Of a stretch of DNA of 64,000 nt, positions 56,858 through 64,000 are shown in pieces. Below the pieces are notes generated by a model, which was given only the letters and a program-made list of their open reading frames with translations, did not search any database and was not told the DNA's origin. The stretch is from Isoetes taiwanensis (Eukaryota > Streptophyta > Lycopodiopsida > Isoetales > Isoetaceae), in NCBI GenBank assembly GCA_021234155.1, contig JAJEKV010000049.1, positions 8,404,036 through 8,468,035 of the forward strand, given 5' to 3'. The stretch's first letter is position 1. Each line of letters starts with the position of its first letter. The position numbers and the translations under genes were made by a program.

Positions 56858-59800
56858 CTCTGATGTCCAAAGTCCGTCTCCAGGGCGCCGCGGGATAATG
56901 TGAAAATGTGTCTGCATGCCAATAGCAGTTACTTTAGCAACTTAGTCATACTTATCAATAAATGGTATCTTATGTAAAGACCAAGCACAATGCACCTATT
57001 CCATGTAATACATTTCTTGCCCATTGAGTTTAGCTTCCTAAACACATATGCTATTCTCGAACTTATGCCCATGTGACGCAGGTCATGAATCTGCTGTGTA
57101 ATCACAGGGCTCCATGATGACTTCTGAGAATCTTCAAGTCTTTCAAAAGCACAAATTCAAATATATCCTGTACAACTCATCTGCAACTGAGCCTGATGGA
57201 CAACATGCATATCCCTAACCTGTACACCTCCAATTTGCCCTGCAGCTCAAATCTTGACCAGCACCCATGCTTCAATCTCTCTCCTGGTGCTCTAACTCAC
57301 AGTTTTCATGTCTATTAAAATTTAGGATCAAAGAGAAAGGATGTAAAAGAAGAGGAAAATGGAACAAAGTGTTTCGTTGATCAAATGGCAGTAAATACAC
57401 GAGCATATATACATCAACATATATACTCCACCATGTACGAACATGTTTGCATATATAGATTCTAACATTCTAATACTCTCCATGAAACTATATATGAAAA
57501 AATATTCTTGCTGCACTCCATCTTTATGATTATCAAGCAGGTGTTATTTGACACAGGTATGAACAACAGCACAAGTTTCCCATGGAAAATCATCTCTATA
57601 AATTACAAAAAACCCGTGACTCTCCCTAAAATGTAAAGCACTTGCTGCAGATTGTATTCAACAGTCTTGTGTCACTCTTTCCTCCCCTGATCAATGAGAT
57701 GAAAGGTTGCAACAACAAATAAAAACTCTGTCCCTCAACATCAAGCTCCACTTCCCAAAAACACACTCTACAAGGCGAAAAAATAACAAGCAATCTCCCC
57801 TGCTTGTGTAACAGGTTAAATCTTGTTCAAATCTGCACCACAAAATACCAGAATAGCCATGCCCTGTTCAGATATGACTTAAGAAGTCACTATAAAAAGC
57901 GAGGAGACAAAAAGGTACCTACCTATTACATGTGAATTTGGCCGAAAAGCCTTTCTCCTTTTCCATGCAAAAAAGCATCAGTTCAAAAAATTCTTGAGAA
58001 TGCTTCTAATTCTAACGGCTTCCAACGGCAGATCCTTAACAGAAGGACTATCAGAACTGCAGATTTTCAACAGAAAGTGTTTCAACCAAACAACATGACA
58101 AGGCTTCAAATCTCATGCAATCCGGTTTAAAGGTCTCTCAACCAATCCAATTTAGACAGAATAATCTAAGATCCAATCCGAAATTTCAAAGAATTGGCCC
58201 AGATTTTCAAGACTATAGCCCTTCAATCTATAGAAAATTCTTAAAATTCGTCTTCATAATATCTGTATTAGCATGGGAAAACAGCTCTCGTTCTTCCAGA
58301 TCTACTCTCTTCCCATATAAATTTGAATAAAAAATGCCCTTAATGTCTGATCAGGAACAACAAAAATCCTTTGAAATCCAGCCAGACTTTCCACCTTTTC
58401 GAGGTTTGTAAGAGGACCAAGCTTCCACACTCGAATTCAATCTCGATTGAAACAGGTCTAATTAGATTCCTTGATCTTTACCAGAATCTTGCGCCTAGAG
58501 CTATAATGCATTCAAGCTAAACCGTCCAAACTATCCTTAAACTCTAATACCATGTTAGAATCAAGATCATAGAGAAAGGACCAAAGTAGAAAACAAAGTA
58601 AAAAACAGTGTAAAAAGCTATAATAGAGCTTTAACTCTGACCTGTTCAGCTTTACTAAGCACAGTTTTCCATGTTCAGTATGTGTTCTGGGAATGCCCAG
58701 ACTTAGCATGATCCCAGATCTGCACAAACTTGTCCTGTAAACCTATGTCTGGTCTGCACAGCTCCAATCTATACAACTCTGATGACCTTCTGCGCAACCT
58801 CAACTAGCACCTCTGCTTTAATCACTGTTTCTCTGCTCATGCTCTACACAAACACTTCTATGCATACCCATTTTTGCCAACCTTATTCCATAATACAATG
58901 TGGCATGGATATCCATCATATGAATGTATTCAGCATAAGTACAAGTTGTTGAGATCTTTAGCTGCCTCATGCATCCCACGAAGTATAGATTACTTCTGGT
59001 TTTCTCTCAACCTCACTTGCATGATCATGCTAAATTGAGAAGAAATGCATATTTAAAATCATGTTTGGCTTTGATATGCATAATCGTCGTACAGTTCTGA
59101 CATTCCTTTTAATTGAAATAATGACTTACATGAAAAACTACTTGGCCAGCAGCTGCGCCGCTGTTGACAACGAGATTAAAAGCATCTGCATTCACCAAAA
59201 GTAATCTGGTATTCTTGCTTAATACTATTCATATCCAATATTTCATAATCTCATAACACAAGATTTAATTAAAATACTGACCACAATCGGTTGCTTCCAT
59301 AAGTACCTTACTGATTAAAGGAACCAGTTGACACATGGCTGCTGCAACCTAAAAATTGTATAGAACAATTTCAGATCACCTACGTGTTCTGTATAGGTGC
59401 TAAACACTTGTATATGGGCAGAAAGATGCAGCAGACACACAAAAAAGTCTGGCTGTAAACCAGAAAAGTGACCCTGGGATACTGCTGCATTTTGGGGCAA
59501 CAAAGGCTGCAGCAGATGCTTCAATGGCATTATTGGCTGCAATAGAATGAAGGGATTACTATTAAAGGCAGAGCAGAATTGCTATGTCATACGCATGTTC
59601 AGTAAGAGAACTACAAGTGTGTGAACCATAGACATGCACAGTAAGGATGGAACTTAAGCTCAAGAGTCATTTGCCTTCATGGTGCTATGATAGTTATTCG
59701 AGAACATAATTTCAACACAAAAATATTAAACTTGCCTGTGGTGGCGTAGTTTCTAATGATGAAAAGTGCGTCTTCGGAATGAGAAGAGAATGTCTGTCGA

Positions 59801-60443
59801 ATTGAATAATCATCGGTTAAGGTTAGCATCGAACATTCCATGGAAACTGCTCCTTATTCACTCGTCATACAGTAAATTAAAAATGGAAAGTCTTATTTTT
59901 CTTTCAATTTTTTTGTCCATTTTGCTATGTTCCACACTAAGCAGGAAGAGTGCATACCCATAAGAGAGAGGATTTATATCCAGAATACATATGCAAGTCT
60001 CATCCTCGTGAAGCTGCCACAAATATTAAAACTTCACCTTTGCTGTTTGATAATGGTTATACTTCAAAACGCACAAATTCATCTGAATTATCATACTTCA
60101 TGTACTCAAATACCTTAAACGCTGGAGATTTATCTTGAATGATATCACAGAAAATGCAACTACGAGAGGTTGGCTGAGTCTGTCTTCGGAGCTGCCTGCT
60201 ACTACTGCAACGCATTCCTATGGCATTTTCTCCATCTTTGATAGCTGGTTTTTTGCTAGATTCAATCTCGCCCATTTGAAATTGAGAACTGCCTAAAATT
60301 GGATCTCCCACTTGTGGGCTGAAAGACGAATTATCATTTGATTCAGAGATTTGCGGCTGCGCATTTGGCGGCCCGACGGTATTAAAGATTATTCGTTGGA
60401 GCCTTCTTTGTGCCACCACAGCCGCCGGAGGCGACGACCCCAT
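56858..60443 (-). CDS. HIT-domain nucleotide hydrolase, HINT3-like
   Basis: Exons with good splice signals: 60114-60443 (MGSSPPAAVVAQRRL ... SCIFCDIIQDKSPAFK|), 59958-60013 (LHEDETCICILDINPLSYG), 59736-59793 (HSLLIPKTHFSSLETTPPQ|), 59282-59348 (VAAAMCQLVPLISKVLMEAT), 59130-59185 (DAFNLVVNSGAAAGQVVFH|) and 56858-56911 (THFHIIPRRPGDGLWTSE|). The last two join to give the histidine triad HTHFHII, with His as the nucleophile of AMP-linked phosphoramidate or sulfate hydrolysis. CxxC (CIFC) before the domain fits HINT-type zinc binding. The order and the N-terminal extension match plant adenylylsulfatase HINT3 proteins. The third intron starts GCAAGT, a GC-AG intron. ATG at 60443 is chosen; an in-frame ATG at 60545 is also possible. 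The ~2.2-kb intron before the last exon and the missing C-terminal exon are the uncertain parts. Confidence 0.85.
56912..59129 (-). other. Large intron of the HIT gene
   Basis: It is bounded by CAT|GTAAGT at 59130 and ATGCAG|ACA at 56911. It contains repeat-like AT-rich DNA with no frame of interest, and splits the histidine triad between two exons. Confidence 0.7.
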
Positions 60444-60545
60444 GGCAGGAAGCCGCAGATTGATGGCATTCGTCCGGCTGCCGCAGAAAGCAAAGGGCAT
60501 ATTTTGTGAGATGCCGCCTAAACACCACCACATATCCTGGCCCAA

Positions 60546-63500
60546 TGGTTCGATTTTTTCTGGTCATTTTAATGTGCATGCAACATAAATTTCCATTATC
60601 CAAAGCAATCACTTATTTTTTTTTGAGAATTAAGGAATATAGCCGACATGGATCTGACGTGGAGGGGCCGAAATCTTTATGTAAGAAAATGGCATGACCT
60701 TGAAAAAAAAATATATATACATTCAATTCAAATTTTTTTTTTTTTAAGGACGAAAGCCAAAAAGCTTATTAATCACAGAAAAAGTACAAAATTTACCCAC
60801 CGCAAAATAAAGCTCGCTCATGTTCATTTCCTATACATTCAGTCTCATTTTATGACTATCTCATTGTTATATGACACCCTAGGACATTTCTCACCTAAAA
60901 GAAGTTTACCAATGCTTTAACAGAAGACAGAAGACGACGGTGTCCCATTATTATAAACACTAGAACGTGTGCCCGGCTGCATTAGTCACGTGTGGGTCTA
61001 TGAAGCCAAGTTGATGGTTGTAGTTGTCGCATTAGCAGTATGCACATGTGAGAATGATGCTACGCGTCACCACTATTCACAAAATGTGGTTGTAAATGTC
61101 ATTTTATTTGTCCTCTATTGTAATGGACCTATGAGAGACCTCTTGAAAGGATCTTACTAATATGATTATAGGGCATCCTTGACATCACTATAAGAGGCTG
61201 GGATGGAATTTCCATAAACAATCCATATGTTCTTGTCAATTGTTTGGCTAAAATAGAAAGATCCTTCCAAGGTGAATCTGAAGGGCAATAGATTAATGAA
61301 ACCCATGCCATGTAAAGGTCAAATCATATCAAACGTGATATAGAAACTCAAAATCTATTTATGTCTTATATAAGGTTAGTATCTTGATGCTTTCCACTCA
61401 ATATTTATACATCTTTAGGTGTTTTAACTAAGAGGTGAAGTTGAGCTCAAGGGATCTGTTCAAAATAAATGTTACACGAAGTCGCGACATCTAATGCTCA
61501 ATGGAGAAGGCCGGGAGGGAAAAGTAGACGCGCATACACTGGTGAGAAGATGCCGATAAAGATAAAAGGATCAAGATGCATATATATAATCTCATCCTTC
61601 CTTATAATGGAGATCCGGCATTGTCAAATCGCTAATGATCTTTCGGAAGACTTGTCTGGATGGGAAAATTAGCCGATCCAAAGACAATTTTCCTATCATA
61701 GACCAAGGTGGTGTGAGATGGATAGTTGTTGGTGTATGTCTGAGTGACATAACGAGAATGAGCTGAAGGAGAACACCAATGTCCGTGAGCGCGAGCAATC
61801 TTGTTGTCGATGCCACGAGCTGCCACTGTGGAAGCACCCCCTCGATGGCTTGCATGATTGCCATAATGGCAAATGTCCGAGCCAATTGCAAACAAACATT
61901 ACCGCCACCATTGCCTTGTAGTGTAATATGAGATGGGACGAAGGGAGGAATGAGAAAGATGAAAAAGAGGGCCACTGCAAGTAGGACCAGATGTATAGAA
62001 TGAGCCATAGAAGATCGCATTGCAATAGGGCAACAGGACAAGTGGATGATGAAAGTCTAGCAAATGCTACTGAATGGCCTCTAATAGACTAGTCTCATTT
62101 GGAGCAATGAATGAAAATAGACCAGTCTAAAGGTTCAAAAGTAATATCTTGCCAGCTTAGTATCAATGCCTCAAAAATACGTAAAAATGAAATGAAAGAT
62201 GGAGTAATCGAGGTGGTTTTTGACAGGTCTATAAAGGACGCAAATGGGGAAGCAAAACATATGATAATGGAGTGCACATGGGTAGGGAGCAAAGGTAGGT
62301 GAGAGCAAGAAGTAGGTGTATGACAAATACTAGATTGACGAAACAAAGGGGGTAGAGGCGAGGAAACGGGAGAAGGTAAGTTGACAAATTGGTGGAAAAA
62401 AGCAATGGCAGAAAGGAGAGAGAATGAAGAGAACTGATTTATTTTGGAGGAATGCAAAAAAGGCATCGATAATAATAGGAGATGGAGGAAGATAAGGAAT
62501 AGACATCGAAGAGCACTAGGTGCAAAGCGATGAAAGATAGCAGAATAAGCATGAAATGTAACTGGCGAGCGAGAAGGCAGGAGTACCAAAGGTGGAAAAA
62601 TATAGGTGCAATTAACTGGAAGGCACCAACCAAAATACGATTGAAAAAAACAAAAAGACGCAGGGTAAGTAATATTGCTAAAAAAGATAACAAATTTAAG
62701 GTAAAACAACAAATCTACTATCCTCCTAATAATCAAAGAAAAATATACAACACCTATTAAGGTAAAACTTGTACTCTTGCATAACACCATCTCATACACC
62801 ACAACACTACATTCAACAAGGCGTGTGCAAAAGTGATGTGCTTTTGGAATAGACATAAACCCAATTAAATGAATGATGGTTTTGTTCGTTTAGCTTTTGA
62901 ACCTACAATGAACATGACGTTAGACTTATTAGATTTTCTTAGAAAACTAGAGAAAGCATTTTAACACCTGTTTTGCTTATGCTCATCGTATTCCTTCGAA
63001 CACGTTCACTTATGACTGGCACATATTCAATAACTATTTTCCTCCACCACCTTTAGTTCCTCAAGTTTTGGCACGTGCCACACCATGCCATGCCTGAATC
63101 ATCCTTATTGTTTTATTTTGGTCTTTCGTTTCCTGGTGGCCTCTTCTATAGCTTGGAATGTCTTGGGCTCCCTTTGTATACGATTCTATGTTCTTTGATG
63201 AGCTTTCTCATGCCATTCTTCCTCATCTTGTTGTTTCTTTTGCCAGTTGTCGTCGAGATGTTATAGTCTTTGGCTGGCAGATCTAGAGGGATGGCCTCCA
63301 TACTCAATGTGGCCCAAACCAGTCAAGACGACTACCAAGAAGTATAAGGCAGACAAAAAACCTTCAAACTGAAGCACGATATTGAATACGAGAAGAAAAA
63401 TGCAGCGTACAAGATATATCTCCCCCGATGGATAAAGTATATAATTATTGGTATTGGAAGCAAAGCGTGCCGAAGTTTATCAAGAGTGGCAGATCCTGAT

Positions 63501-64000
63501 CAAATATCAAGACCCCAGCACCTCGACCAGCTTCATTGAAGAGGGCCCATCACGGGCCGAATTCCAAGCATAATCGAGCTTTTAAAGAGACCGACACTTT
63601 CAACGATGCACGAACTTGTTGATTCGAAAAGCCCCCTTCAAACTCTTACTTCGGAAGGTCATGCAAGATTTTAAGATGGATTATTGGGTCACATATATGA
63701 TGATGAGGAGTTGCTAAGAAGCGGTCAAAGCAGAGCTGACCCAATTATTTGAGGAGGCCAATCTATGCCAAAAGGGTGATTTTTATGCCAAAGGACATGA
63801 ACTTGGCTCTAAGAATAAGGAAAGTGAAGACCATAGGAAATTTTTAGTTAATTTTGTTCATGTTATATTATGTAGAACCTTATTGTCTTAATATAAAGTT
63901 AAGTTTTGGCATCTTAAAATGATAAAATGCGTGAAAATTGAACCACTCCGTTCACTCTATGCAAAAAGGGTTTCCTAGAGTCTCGAAAAGATCTTTGGCA
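60546..64000. other. Intergenic DNA, no gene recognised
   Basis: Long A and T runs lie at 60700-60750. A 253-codon open frame on the minus strand (62095-62856) is rich in Phe, Ser, Leu and Pro and reads like the complement of purine-rich DNA. From ~63280 the plus strand has broken frames (EEANLCQKGDFYAKGHELG near the end) that may be a decayed transposon protein. Nothing is assignable. Confidence 0.35.

Noticed and set aside
62095-62856. 253-codon open frame on the minus strand
   Set aside because: Its Phe/Ser/Leu/Pro-rich translation is what purine-rich DNA gives on the complement. No domain, splice or start context supports it.

Overview
The window is nuclear DNA of a land plant. Introns carry GT-AG signals, genes are sparse, and most of the sequence is transposable elements and tandem repeats. 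Recognised host genes are a plant-type galactokinase, an intron-rich HIT-domain (HINT3-like) protein and a small one-helix membrane protein. The mix of a bacterial-type S9 peptidase relative, TNP2-type and DUF7869-like transposase genes fits a fern, lycophyte or bryophyte better than a flowering plant. That placement is an inference, not a proof.

Layout: 1-4.0 kb is unresolved intergenic DNA. 4.0-45.2 kb is a tandem array of a ~3.14-kb unit (four copies, A to D, the last truncated) that carries minus-strand exon fragments. Copy A is split by one very large insertion, 7091-37595 (30.5 kb). It has 25-bp terminal inverted repeats beginning AAGTCG and a 4-bp target duplication AGAT. Removing the insertion and one AGAT restores copy A to 3150 bp, against 3138 and 3148 for its neighbours. 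This proposed giant transposon has families of palindromes (CTCGACTCGCGAGTCGAG and variants) inside both ends. It carries a plus-strand DUF7869-like putative transposase next to the right terminus, and a long minus-strand gene whose 3' part resembles FCP1/NIF (HAD-type) phosphatase domains.

That minus-strand gene is interrupted, apparently in an intron, by a second nested element at 9499-26671: a ~17.2-kb CACTA transposon with CACTA/TAGTG ends, GTT target duplication and oppositely oriented subterminal GTGGT/ACCAC repeats. It encodes a TNP2-like transposase and a multi-exon minus-strand accessory gene. It has also picked up plus-strand host-gene debris (kelch, LRR, NB-ARC, S9 peptidase), a ~665-bp tandem array, a 516-bp foldback and a SINE-like sequence.

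Right of the array, 45.2-64 kb holds the small membrane protein gene (46.0-46.25 kb), weak coding-like segments (48-49.3 kb), galactokinase (49.87-53.16 kb, minus), one unassigned terminal exon (55.06-55.26 kb) and the HIT gene (56.86-60.44 kb, minus). The rest is repeat-rich intergenic DNA.

A caution for the whole window: array copies B and C differ from A and D almost only at CAG/CTG trinucleotides, by small irregular indels and substitutions. The same kind of damage sits at frame breaks in galactokinase and in the transposon genes. This looks like a sequencing or polishing artefact at CHG-context sites, so several apparent pseudogenes may be intact in the real genome.
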